64,000 nt of DNA from assembly GCA_963811775.1 (NCBI GenBank), contig CAWESO010000002.1, positions 186,001-250,000 of the forward strand. The letters are read 5' to 3'. Source of the stretch: Chersky-840 sp963811775 (GTDB taxonomy: Bacteria; Actinomycetota; Acidimicrobiia; Acidimicrobiales; UBA8190). The position numbers and the translations under genes are program-made. Under the pieces are notes generated by a model, which was given only the letters and a program-made list of their open reading frames with translations, ran no database searches and was not told the DNA's origin. Of the stretch, positions 1 to 8,595 are shown in pieces. Position 1 is the stretch's first letter; every line of letters begins with the position of its first letter.

Positions 1-2
1 TG

Positions 3-1592
3 GTGGAGGGAAGGCCACTCGAGGACCTCGCCGTGGCGGCCGACCGGCCGGCGCTCGAGGCGGCGCTCGAGGCGGTGCGGGCGGGGGAGCACGCCGAGGA
101 CGGCCCGACCGTCGTCGAGGTCGCCCTGCGGCGCCGGGACGGCGGGGTGCCGGTGCCGTGCGAGCTGAGCATCGTCAACCTGCTCGACGACCCCACGGTC
201 AACGGGTTGGTCGTGTCCGCCCACAACATCACCCAGCTCCGGTCCACACGCGATGCCTTGGAGCGGCTGGCGACTCGCGATCCGCTCACCGGGCTGCCCA
301 ATCGGAAGCTGATCCTGGACCGCATCGAGCAGATGCAGAAGCGCGGCCGCCGCTCGGGCTACGACGGGGCGGTGCTCTTCATCGACCTCGATCGTTTCAA
401 GGACGTCAACGACTCCCTCGGGCACCGCGTGGGCGACGACGTGCTGCGCCAGGCCGCCGTGCGCTTCCAGGGGGCGCTGCGCGAGTCGGATTCGATCGGT
501 CGGCTCGGAGGGGACGAATTCGTGGTGCTGGTGGAAGGATCGGGTGCGCACCACGCCGAAGCGGCGGCGGCCCGGCTCCTCCAGTCGCTCGAGACACCCT
601 TCGCCGTGCGCAGCGCAGCGCGCCCGCAGGTCGTCATCTCGGCCAGCATCGGGATCGTGTCCGGCTCCTACGCCTCGGCCGAGGACCTCTTGATGGACGC
701 GGACGTCGCGCTGTACGAGGCCAAAGCGGCGGGACGGAACCGGGCCATGCGCTTCGAACCGCACATGCGGGGCGAGTTCCGCACCCGGATCGAGCTCGAG
801 CGGGACCTGCGCCTGGCCTTCGAACGAGGGGAGTTCTTCCTCGTCTACCAGCCCGTCATCACGCTGCGCGACAACTCGGTCGAGGGCGTGGAGGCCCTGC
901 TGCGGTGGCGCCGGCCGTCAGGGATCGTGGTCGGTCCCGACGCCTTCATCCCCGCCCTCGAGGAATCGGGCCTCATCGTCGAGGTCGGTGCCTTCGTCCT
1001 GCGCGAGGCCTGCCACCAGACCCGTCGCTGGGCCGACGCCGGGTTCCCCATCGCCGTGTCGGTCAACGTCTCGCCCCGCCAGTTCGAGACGGACACGCTC
1101 GTCGACGAGATCAAGCGGGCCCTGGACGACTCGCGGCTGGACCCGACGTCGTTGATCGTCGAGATGACCGAGACCACGTTGATGCGCGACTCGCACGAGT
1201 CCGCGCTGCGCCTGACCGCCTTGAAGGACCTCGGCATCCGCCTGGCCATCGACGACTTCGGCACCGGCTACTCGTCGCTCGCCTACCTGCAGCAATTCTC
1301 CGTCGACATCCTCAAGATCGACCGCACGTTCGTGTCCGGCTCGACGCCCGACCGAGCCAGCGCGGCGCTCGTGCATGCACTGATCGAGCTCGGCCGCGCC
1401 CTGGGCCTCAAGACGGTGGCGGAGGGCATCGAGACGATCGAGCAACTGGTGCGGCTCAAGCACGAGGGCTGTGACGCCGGGCAGGGCTACTACTTCAGCC
1501 GCCCCCTCGAGGTCGCAGACGCCGACCGGTTCTTCGCCGCCGCCGCCGCCGAGCACCACGTCGACGAGGCGCAGGCCGCCGCCGCGCGCTAG
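3..1592 (+). CDS. GGDEF-EAL cyclic-di-GMP turnover protein, 5' end outside window
   Basis: A bifunctional c-di-GMP enzyme: GGDEF domains make and EAL domains break the second messenger. The visible 529 residues start inside what looks like the end of a PAS/PAC sensor domain (about 1-80), followed by a linker and TRDPLTGLPNR. The GGDEF motif (GRLGGDEF) is near residue 169, with an RESD inhibitory I-site five residues before it. The EAL domain starts near 290 (VEGVEALLRW) and keeps SVNVS, the DDFGTGYSSL loop near 417, LKIDRTFV, AEGIET and the final Gln in AGQGYYFSRP. Both catalytic centres therefore look intact. A GTG at position 3 opens the frame, but the partial PAS fold indicates that the true start lies upstream of the window. 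Confidence 0.93.
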   Translation: MEGRPLEDLAVAADRPALEAALEAVRAGEHAEDGPTVVEVALRRRDGGVPVPCELSIVNLLDDPTVNGLVVSAHNITQLRSTRDALERLATRDPLTGLPNRKLILDRIEQMQKRGRRSGYDGAVLFIDLDRFKDVNDSLGHRVGDDVLRQAAVRFQGALRESDSIGRLGGDEFVVLVEGSGAHHAEAAAARLLQSLETPFAVRSAARPQVVISASIGIVSGSYASAEDLLMDADVALYEAKAAGRNRAMRFEPHMRGEFRTRIELERDLRLAFERGEFFLVYQPVITLRDNSVEGVEALLRWRRPSGIVVGPDAFIPALEESGLIVEVGAFVLREACHQTRRWADAGFPIAVSVNVSPRQFETDTLVDEIKRALDDSRLDPTSLIVEMTETTLMRDSHESALRLTALKDLGIRLAIDDFGTGYSSLAYLQQFSVDILKIDRTFVSGSTPDRASAALVHALIELGRALGLKTVAEGIETIEQLVRLKHEGCDAGQGYYFSRPLEVADADRFFAAAAAEHHVDEAQAAAAR

Positions 1593-1637
1593 CCCACCGC
1601 CGAGCCCGGCGGGCCACGCGGCCGTACGCTGCACACG

Positions 1638-3177
1638 ATGACCGACTCCGCTGTGCCCAAGGCCGGGCCCGCCACCCGGGACCGGGCCTTGGCCGTGCTC
1701 CTCGGACACGAGCTCGAGCCCGTCGTCGATCTCGTGGCCTGGTCGCCGGGACCGGGTGTCTACGAAGCGGCGTCTGCGCACGGGCACCTCCGCTTCTCGA
1801 GGAGGCCCGACGGGACCACCGCCAGCGGACACCCGCGTTGGGCCTTCGACACCGAGGTCCTCAGCGGTGAGAACCCGCTGCAACGCCAGGATCCGGCCCA
1901 CTTCGGCACCCTCGAGGCGGAGCAAAAAGTGCCCCACCCCCGCCGGCACGAGAACTCCTATCCCCATGCGTTCGATCACCTGGCCCAGCTCTTCGACCAC
2001 ACCTCCGCCCCCGATCTCGTGGTCCAGCACACCGCGTCCCACTACTGGGGCGACCAGGGCGGCCATCTCGGTGAACACGGGTCACTCGGCATCGTGCAGG
2101 CGCGGGCCCCGTTCATCGCGGCCGGGGCCGGCGTGGCGCGCTCGGGCCTGGTCGACGACTCGTGCCGGCTGGTCGATGTCGGCCCCACGATCCTCGAGCT
2201 GCTCGGGGGCGGCGCCCCACCGGGAGCGCCGGCGCCGGCCCGCCTCGTCCACCAGGACGGTGCCGTGCTCAACAGGGTCGTCGCGACCCCGGCCCGGGCG
2301 CGCCACGTCGTGGCCATGCTGTTGGACGGGACGAACCCCAACGTGCTGTACGACCTGGCCGGCCGCGGTGAGGCGCCGAACATCTCCCGGCTCATGGACC
2401 TCGGGACGACGTTGCGCCACGGGGCCATGGCGTCGCTGCCCACGGTGACCCTGGCCAACCACACCGGGATCCTCACCGGGAGCCATCCCGGCCATCACGG
2501 CATCCTGCACAACGCATGGGTGGATCGGCGCACCGGCGACCAGGTCGTGACCAATTCGCCGTCGACGTGGCCCACGGCGATGACGAGGCTGAGCCCGTCG
2601 GTCGAGACCGTGCACCAGGCCGTGCACCGCTGCATGCCCGGGGCGGTGTCGATCTCGATCAACGAGCCCTGTGACACCGGGGCCGACTACTCGATCTTCG
2701 AAGCGATGCGGGCGGGAGAGCTCATCGATCGGCCGCCCCGAGCCGAGGAGCTCCCCGACGCCACACAGCGCTTCGTGCGCCCGAGCAAGGACTACCGATG
2801 GTCGTCGCTCATCGACCACACCGCCGTGGACCAGTTCCGCGCCCTCTGGAGCGGCCGGCACCGGGGTCGATCCTGGGCCCGCCCCGCCTTCAGCTGGGTC
2901 AACTTCACGTTGACCGACGCCGCCTTCCACGAAGGTGGTCCCTACTCGGAGATCGCGGCGGCATCGGTGCGCGACACCGACACCCGGATCGGGCACATCC
3001 TCGACGCCGTCGAACGGTCGGGCGCGTGGGACGACACGGCCTTCGTGCTCGTGGCCGATCACGGCATGGAGCTCGCCGACCCCGAGGTGAACGGGGACTG
3101 GGATGTCGCGCTCGGCCGAGAGCGGGGTGTCGGTCCGCGACGAAGGGTACGGGTTTCTGTACCTGACCGGCACCTGA
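1638..3177 (+). CDS. Alkaline-phosphatase-superfamily phosphodiesterase/pyrophosphatase, frameshifted
   Basis: A member of the type I phosphodiesterase/nucleotide pyrophosphatase group. The metal-binding Asp sits in AMLLDGTNPN (about residue 229), the Thr nucleophile in LPTVTLANHTGILTG (about 270), an Asp/His pair in LTDAAFHEGGPYSE, and the Asp-His pair in VLVADHGMEL near 477. The first 210 residues resemble the part usually found at the C-terminus of this fold (GGHLGEHGSLG, LVDVGPTILELLG), so the order looks permuted. An extra base at about 3111-3115 breaks the frame. Shifting there gives AESGVSVRDEGYGFLYL and a stop at 3177, for about 512 residues. Unshifted, the frame runs to 3389 as low-quality sequence overlapping the next gene. 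The substrate is unknown. Confidence 0.75.
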
Positions 3178-3289
3178 CCCTGGTGACCAGGGCGACCACC
3201 ACGGACGGTCAGGACCGCGGGCACGGTCTGCGGTCGTTGTTCAAGACCGGCGGCGCACACGCCGATGACCGCGTCAGGAGGTCCGAACC

Positions 3290-3541
3290 ATGGATGACAC
3301 GATCAGGGAGATCCTCACCGAACATGCCCGCCTGTCGGTCGACGCGTCGCAGCTCAAGGACGACACCGACCTCTACCAGGTCGGGCTGAGCTCACACGGC
3401 ACCGTCAACGTGATGCTCGCCCTGGAGGATGCCTTCGACGTCGAGGTGCCCGACGACCTCATGCGCAAGAGCACGTTTCAATCGATCGCGGCGATGCGCG
3501 CCGTGGTCGAGTCGCTGACCGCCCACGCGGACCATGCGTGA
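3290..3541 (+). CDS. Acyl carrier protein
   Basis: An 83-residue acidic helical protein of acyl carrier protein size. The helix 2 region reads YQVGLSSHGTVNVML, where the serine after Gly-Leu-Ser is the expected 4'-phosphopantetheine attachment site; the usual Asp-Ser-Leu is replaced by Ser-Ser-His. The C-terminal half (EDAFDVEVPDDLM, then FQSIAAMRAVVE) follows the family pattern. A strong AGGAGG ribosome site lies about 8 bases before the ATG. It lies just downstream of the phosphodiesterase-like gene and on the same strand, probably in the same transcript. No ketosynthase or other synthase gene is nearby, so it probably serves a dedicated acylation reaction rather than bulk fatty acid synthesis. 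That role is inferred. Confidence 0.85.
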   Translation: MDDTIREILTEHARLSVDASQLKDDTDLYQVGLSSHGTVNVMLALEDAFDVEVPDDLMRKSTFQSIAAMRAVVESLTAHADHA

Positions 3542-3550
3542 CGGTGATGC

Positions 3551-4831
3551 TCAGGAGATCGTGAGCGTCAAGCTCTTGGCCGCCCGGTTCTGCGTGGCGG
3601 GCCGGTGCGTGATGCGGATCTTCTGATCGCGGACCGTCACGGAAACGGAGAACGTCCCGGTCTTGTGAGGTGTCCCGGAGATGACCCCCGTGGACCGGTT
3701 GATCCGCAGCCCCCGGGGCAAGGTGGCCAACCACTTGTAGGGGGGATTGCCGCCCGCGGCCGCCAGTGAGGCCGAGTAGTGGTGGTGCGCCACACCCGGC
3801 GGGAGCATCGTGGTGGTGATCTCCATGGGGGGCGGGAAGGTGAGTGCGTTCCCGGTCGAGTCCACCGCGGCACAGAAGGCCGTCGTCGGGCACGACACCG
3901 ACGTCAGGGCGTGCCCGGCGTCGATGGCCGTGGGGGAGGACCAGGTCGAGCCGTCGAAGGTCAACGCGTCCCCGTTGTTGTCGACGGCGACGCAGAGGGT
4001 CGCCGTGGCGCACGACACCGAGTGCAGCGCCACACCGGGGTCGACACCCGTGGGGGCCGACCAGGCGACGCCGTTGAAGCCGAGCGCGTTCCCGCCGTCG
4101 TCGACGGCCTCACACATGCTGGCCGTGGCGCACGACACCGCCGCCAGGGTGGCAGCGGTGTCGATGCTCGACGGGGCGCTCCAGGCCGTGCCGTTGAAGG
4201 ACAGGGCCTGGCCGCTGCTGTCGATGGCGGCGCAGAAGGTCTCCGTCGGGCACGTCACCCCCACCAGCGGCGTGGTGGAGTCGATGCTCGTGGGGCCGAC
4301 CCACTCGGTCCCGTCGTAGAGGAGCGCGTTGCCGCTGTCGTCGACGGCGACGCACAACGCACTGTTCTTGCACGACACGGCGTCGAGGGCGACCCCGGGA
4401 TCGATGGCGACCTTCCTGAACCAGTTGCCGTTGGCGTACCGGACCTCGTTGCCGAGGCCGTCCACGGCCAGGCAGAAGACCGTGCTGGCACACGACACCG
4501 AGGCCAGCCCGCCGGCACCGGCGTCGACCAGGTCGGGCGTCTCCCACGTGTTGTTGCGCTTGTGGATGACGGCGTTGCCGGTGCCGTCGACGGCCACGCA
4601 GAATTTCACCGTCGGGCACGACACCGACGTCGGCGAGGCGCCGCCGTCCACGGAGGTGGGCGGTGACCACGTGCCCGAGGCGACCGCCGCGCTCTGCATC
4701 GACACCGTGACGAGGGCGCCGACGGCCACGGTCGCGGCGGCGAGCCACGCTCGGCGTCGGCCCCGGGACGGCGCGGCCCGCCCGGTCGCGGCGCCGGCGC
4801 CTCGTGCCTGGAGCCCCCGTTCTCCGAACAT
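3551..4831 (-). CDS. Secreted repeat protein with C-terminal putative Ig (He_PIG-like) domain
   Basis: I chose the start at 4831 because a GGGGGTGA ribosome site sits 8 bases before that ATG; an in-frame ATG at 4870 lacks one. The N-terminus has basic residues and a hydrophobic segment ending near SAAVASG, consistent with a Sec signal peptide. The body holds about eight repeats of roughly 42 residues, each with a pattern like VSCPTxxFCxAVDxxGNAL followed by a W-S-x-P-T-x-x-D strand. The paired cysteines in each repeat and the beta-rich pattern suggest a beta-propeller. The C-terminus (NPPYKW, TGVISGTP) is an Ig-like domain of the kind found in extracellular actinobacterial proteins, and a related copy ends the cellulase-like protein at 20778-22271. 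The function is unknown; a surface or secreted binding role is likely. Confidence 0.85.
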   Translation of the reverse strand: MFGERGLQARGAGAATGRAAPSRGRRRAWLAAATVAVGALVTVSMQSAAVASGTWSPPTSVDGGASPTSVSCPTVKFCVAVDGTGNAVIHKRNNTWETPDLVDAGAGGLASVSCASTVFCLAVDGLGNEVRYANGNWFRKVAIDPGVALDAVSCKNSALCVAVDDSGNALLYDGTEWVGPTSIDSTTPLVGVTCPTETFCAAIDSSGQALSFNGTAWSAPSSIDTAATLAAVSCATASMCEAVDDGGNALGFNGVAWSAPTGVDPGVALHSVSCATATLCVAVDNNGDALTFDGSTWSSPTAIDAGHALTSVSCPTTAFCAAVDSTGNALTFPPPMEITTTMLPPGVAHHHYSASLAAAGGNPPYKWLATLPRGLRINRSTGVISGTPHKTGTFSVSVTVRDQKIRITHRPATQNRAAKSLTLTIS

Positions 4832-4969
4832 GCTCGTCACCCCCCGCCAATAGCGCTGCATTACCAGCATCTACCTGGGAAGACGGTACCGGAATCGACG
4901 CACCAGCGCCCCCGGGAAGGGCCCGCCGGACTCACCAGGCGTTTCGCGGCACCCCGTTGCGGCACAGGG

Positions 4970-6121
4970 TCAGAGCCAGTCCTTGCGCCGGAACACGACG
5001 TAGAGCGCCACGGCGCACACCACGATGAGCGCGAGCGAGGTGATCAGCCCCGACTCCTTGCTGAACCCGGGATAGGGCAGGTTCTGGCCGTACCACCCCG
5101 TGATGGCCGTCGGCACGGCGATGATCGCCGCCCAGCTGGTCACCTTCTTCATGATGAGGTTCATGCGGTTGCCCTGCTCGGTCAGGTTGGTCTCGACGAT
5201 GGTGGTGACCAGGTCGCGCAGGGACTCGGTCCACTCCGTGGCCCGGATGACGTGGTCGTAGACGTCGCGGTAGTACGGCGCCATCGGCTCGGGCACGATG
5301 CCGAGGTCCTGACGGAGCAGGCTGTTGATCACCTCGCGCATGGGCAGGGTGATGCGCCGCAGCAGCACCAGGCTCTTGCGGAGTTGGAAGGACCGCCGCT
5401 GCACGCTCTCGATGGCGCCGCGGCGGGCGTCGAAGAGCTCGTCCTCGGTCGCCTCGACGGCCTCGTCCAGCGACTCCACCGCCCGGAAGTGCCCGTCGAC
5501 GAGGTGGTCCAGGAGCCCGTAGAGGAGGAAGGACACGCCGTTGTGGGCGAGATCCTCCGACGAGTCCCACCGCGCCACCACCGGGTCGATGTCGAAGGCC
5601 GGGTCCTTGCGCACGGTGATGAGGGCGTGGGGGGTGATGAACACCGCGATCTCGTGCGAGATCAGTTGACCGGTGCCCGCATCGAGCTGTGCCGAGTGGG
5701 CGGCCATGAACAGGTGTGTGCGGTACCGGTCGATCTTGGTCCGTTGCGTCTCGTCGAGGGCGTCCTCGATGGCCAGGGCGTGGAGCCCGAATTCCGACCC
5801 GATGATGGCCAGCTGGTCTTCGTCGGGCGCACACAGGTCGAGCCACACCACACAGCCCGTGCCGTCCTCGAGGTGCTCCGAGATCTCCTCGGCGGGGAAG
5901 TCCTCTCTGAGCAGCGCCCCGTCGCGATAGAGCCGGGTCCGCACACCGTGCGCACGGTCTCCACCGGGTTCGCCCGGACGAGGCGGCGCGGCGGCGACGT
6001 CGTGGACCTCGTTCGGGACCAGACCCCTGTCCACCTGGGCCAGCCCCCGGTGCACATGGGAGGGTGGGGTGCCAGGCCCCGTTGTCCCCGCCCCGTCGGA
6101 CAGGTCCCGGTTCCGATCCAT
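4970..6121 (-). CDS. corA: CorA-family Mg2+/Co2+ transporter
   Basis: A 383-residue protein with the CorA plan: a large cytoplasmic N-terminal domain (WLDLCAPDEDQL, then FITPHALITVRK), a long helical stalk, and two C-terminal membrane helices. The usual GMN signature between the helices is present as YGQN (SWAAIIAVPTAITGWYGQNLPYP), a one-residue variant. The chain ends in basic residues (RRKDWL), as is common in CorA. I placed the start at 6121 because GGAGG lies 7 bases upstream; the frame stays open further upstream but only as low-complexity sequence overlapping the marR gene. The gene is divergent from that marR gene. Divalent cation uptake is inferred from the family. Confidence 0.9.
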   Translation of the reverse strand: MDRNRDLSDGAGTTGPGTPPSHVHRGLAQVDRGLVPNEVHDVAAAPPRPGEPGGDRAHGVRTRLYRDGALLREDFPAEEISEHLEDGTGCVVWLDLCAPDEDQLAIIGSEFGLHALAIEDALDETQRTKIDRYRTHLFMAAHSAQLDAGTGQLISHEIAVFITPHALITVRKDPAFDIDPVVARWDSSEDLAHNGVSFLLYGLLDHLVDGHFRAVESLDEAVEATEDELFDARRGAIESVQRRSFQLRKSLVLLRRITLPMREVINSLLRQDLGIVPEPMAPYYRDVYDHVIRATEWTESLRDLVTTIVETNLTEQGNRMNLIMKKVTSWAAIIAVPTAITGWYGQNLPYPGFSKESGLITSLALIVVCAVALYVVFRRKDWL

Positions 6122-6206
6122 GAAGGCCTCCGTTCCGGCTCTGCCGGGCCACGCTAACGGCTGCGTCCCGGCGGCCCGCTGACCCGGCCGGATCGGGCCG
6201 GCGCTC

Positions 6207-6225
6207 TCGTTAGATAATCTAACGA
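6207..6225 (+). promoter_or_regulatory. MarR operator over a leaderless promoter
   Basis: TCGTTAGATAATCTAACGA is a perfect 19-bp palindrome around a central A, ending one base before the ATG at 6227. The TAGATAAT inside it also looks like a -10 element placed so that transcription would begin at or next to the ATG. There is no ribosome site, which fits a leaderless transcript. The position suggests that the MarR protein encoded next represses its own operon by blocking this promoter. Autoregulation is inferred; the symmetry is directly visible. Confidence 0.75.
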
Positions 6226-6226
6226 A

Positions 6227-6709
6227 ATGCCTCTCGACCCTGAGAACCGCGCCGTGGCCGTGGCCGGCGTCGCGCCTGAGCCCGGATCCCTCGGCCGGGC
6301 CGCCGCCTGGCTCTCCAAGCAGGTCGAGCTGGCCCTGGTCGACGCCGAGCTGTCCCTCCCGCAGTACCGGGTGCTCGGGGTGCTGGCCGAAGGAGCCGCC
6401 ATCCCGTCGGCCCTGGCCGATCGCCTGACCGTGCGCCGACCCACCGTCACCGCCGTGGTCGACGGCCTCGAGCTGCGCGGGCTGGTGCAACGCACCCCGG
6501 GCGACCTCGACAGGCGCAGCGTCACCCACACCCTGACCGCCAAGGGACAGCGGCTCCTGACCAAGGCCAACCACGCCGTCGACGCCCGCCTCACCGATAT
6601 CGCCGGCAGCCTCGACGACCGGGCCCTCACCGATCGGGCGCTCGACTCGTTGGTGCTGTGGCGCAGCGCCATGCGCGCCTACCACGCCGCGCACGGGGCC
6701 CGGGCATGA
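6227..6709 (+). CDS. MarR-family transcriptional regulator
   Basis: A 160-residue winged-helix regulator. It has the MarR layout: the LSLPQYRVLGVLAEG helix, a DNA-recognition helix in ADRLTVRRPTVTAVVDGLE, and the wing GDLDRRSVTHTLTAKG. The stop overlaps the start of the first ABC exporter gene (ATGA), so the two are translationally coupled. A 19-bp palindrome lies immediately before the start codon. It most likely represses the MarR-ABC-ABC operon and releases it on binding a small molecule, perhaps a substrate of the exporter. Confidence 0.92.
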   Translation: MPLDPENRAVAVAGVAPEPGSLGRAAAWLSKQVELALVDAELSLPQYRVLGVLAEGAAIPSALADRLTVRRPTVTAVVDGLELRGLVQRTPGDLDRRSVTHTLTAKGQRLLTKANHAVDARLTDIAGSLDDRALTDRALDSLVLWRSAMRAYHAAHGARA

Positions 6710-8595
6710 GCGCGCCGGGCCCGGCTGCGACGGGCCAGCCGACTCCCTCCTTCACCGAGCCTGACCGCTACGGCCCGCCGCGGGGATCGGTCGACTCCGA
6801 CACCTCCAAGACGTGGCTCCGGCGCGCCCTCCCCATCCTCGGGGCCCACCGGTTCATCTTCGTCACCGCGCTGGTGCTGTCGTTCGTCGGTCTCGTGCTC
6901 CAGCTCCAGATCCCCAACCTCCTGGCCCGAGCCATCGACAACTCGGTGGAGCGCCACAGCGTGCCGCTGCACTTCTACGTGTGGTGGATCGTGGGCCTCG
7001 GGATCGCCGGCGGCCTGTCGGGGTACGTGGCCAGGCTCTTCCTGTTCCAGAGCGCCTACGAGATCGAGTACGACCTGCGCACCTTGATCTACGAGCACCT
7101 GGCCCGGATGTCGTTCTCCTTCTACGACCGGGTCCAGTCCGGCCAGCTCATCTCGCGCGCCAACTCCGACATCCGCTCCGTCCAGATGTACATGACCTTT
7201 GCACCGATGATCCTCGTCCAGTGCAGCAGTGCCCTGGTCGCCTTCGGCTTCATGTTGTCGATCAACGTGCCCCTGGCCTTCGTGGCCATGACGACCATGC
7301 CTTTCGTCTTCCTGGTCGGGCATCGCATGCGGAAGTCCATGTTCCCGGTGTCATGGCTCATCCAGGCCCGCCTGGCGGACGTGGCCACCATCGTGGACGA
7401 GAACGTCAACGGCGTCCGGGTGGTGCGGTCCTTCGCCCAGGAGAAGGAGCAGCTGCGGACCCTGGCCAAAGCGGCCGACAAGGTGCAGTGGGGCTATGTC
7501 AAAGACGCCGATCTGCGAGCCCGCTGGACCCCGGCGATCCAGAACCTCCCCCAGGTGGGCCTGGTGCTGGTGCTCGGTTTCGGCGGCTACATGGTCATCC
7601 ACGGCAGCCTCGGTCTCGGTGCCATCGTGGCCTTCAACACCTATCTCCTCATGCTCCAGGCGCCATTCATGATGCTGGGCATGATCATCATGATGGGACA
7701 GCGCGCCGCCGCGTCGGCCGAGCGCATCTACGAGATCCTCGACGAGGAGCCCACCATCGTCGACAGCCCCGGCGCGGTGGACCTCGTCGACTGCAAGGGC
7801 GACGTGCGATTCGACAACGTGGGATTCGCCTACGGCCCCGGCCAACCCACGGTCCTGACCGGTCTCGACCTGCACCTGCGCCCGGGTGAGACCGTCGCCC
7901 TGGTGGGAAGAACGGGGTCGGGGAAGTCGACCGTAGCCCGGCTGATCCCGCGCTTCTACGACGTCACCGAGGGCTCGTTCCTCGTGGACGGCCACGACGT
8001 GCGGGACCTGACCGTCGAGAGTCTGCGCGCCAACGTCGGTGTCGTGCTCGACGACGCGTTCTTGTTCTCCGTATCGATCCGGGACAACATCGCCTACGGC
8101 CGCCCCGACGCCGACATCGCCGACGTGGAGGCCGCGGCGCGCGCCGCCGGGGCCGACGCCTTCATCCGGGGACTGCCCGAGGGCTACGACACCGTGGTGG
8201 GTGAACGCGGCTACACCCTGTCGGGTGGTCAACGCCAGCGCATCACCATCGCCCGCACCCTGCTCGTGAACCCGCCCATCCTGGTGCTCGACGACGCCAC
8301 CAGCGCCATCGACGTCCAGGTCGAGCAGCAGATCCACGACGCGCTGCGCGTGCTCATGGAAGGTCGCACCACGCTCATCGTCGCGCACCGCCTGTCGACG
8401 ATCAGCCTGGCCGATCGCGTCGTGCTGATCGACGACGGGCACATCGTGGCCGACGGCACCCACGCCGAGCTGCTGGCCTCCACCCCCCAGTACGCCGAGG
8501 TCCTGGCCCAGGTCGATCCCGACGCCGACATCGCCCTGGGCGCCGCGGGCTCGGTCAACGGGAACGGGTCGGCGGCCGGACGCGGAGGGAACTGA
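6706..8595 (+). CDS. ABC exporter half-transporter with degenerate Walker B
   Basis: A 629-residue type IV ABC exporter subunit: a six-helix membrane domain (about 40-340) then a nucleotide-binding domain. Walker A is VGRTGSGKST near 400, the signature is a canonical LSGGQRQ near 505, and Walker B is ILVLDDATS near 527. The residue after the Walker B aspartate is Asp instead of the catalytic Glu, and the Q-loop reads VVLDDAFLF with Asp for Gln. These are the marks of the degenerate-site subunit in heterodimeric exporters, where its intact signature completes the active site of the partner. The ATG overlaps the marR stop. It probably exports drugs or lipids with the next gene product. Confidence 0.92.
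   Translation: MSAPGPAATGQPTPSFTEPDRYGPPRGSVDSDTSKTWLRRALPILGAHRFIFVTALVLSFVGLVLQLQIPNLLARAIDNSVERHSVPLHFYVWWIVGLGIAGGLSGYVARLFLFQSAYEIEYDLRTLIYEHLARMSFSFYDRVQSGQLISRANSDIRSVQMYMTFAPMILVQCSSALVAFGFMLSINVPLAFVAMTTMPFVFLVGHRMRKSMFPVSWLIQARLADVATIVDENVNGVRVVRSFAQEKEQLRTLAKAADKVQWGYVKDADLRARWTPAIQNLPQVGLVLVLGFGGYMVIHGSLGLGAIVAFNTYLLMLQAPFMMLGMIIMMGQRAAASAERIYEILDEEPTIVDSPGAVDLVDCKGDVRFDNVGFAYGPGQPTVLTGLDLHLRPGETVALVGRTGSGKSTVARLIPRFYDVTEGSFLVDGHDVRDLTVESLRANVGVVLDDAFLFSVSIRDNIAYGRPDADIADVEAAARAAGADAFIRGLPEGYDTVVGERGYTLSGGQRQRITIARTLLVNPPILVLDDATSAIDVQVEQQIHDALRVLMEGRTTLIVAHRLSTISLADRVVLIDDGHIVADGTHAELLASTPQYAEVLAQVDPDADIALGAAGSVNGNGSAAGRGGN

Noticed and set aside
6706..8595. Inactivated ABC transporter because of Asp in Walker B
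   Set aside because: The partner subunit carries the complementary intact and altered motifs, which is the normal state of heterodimeric exporters.
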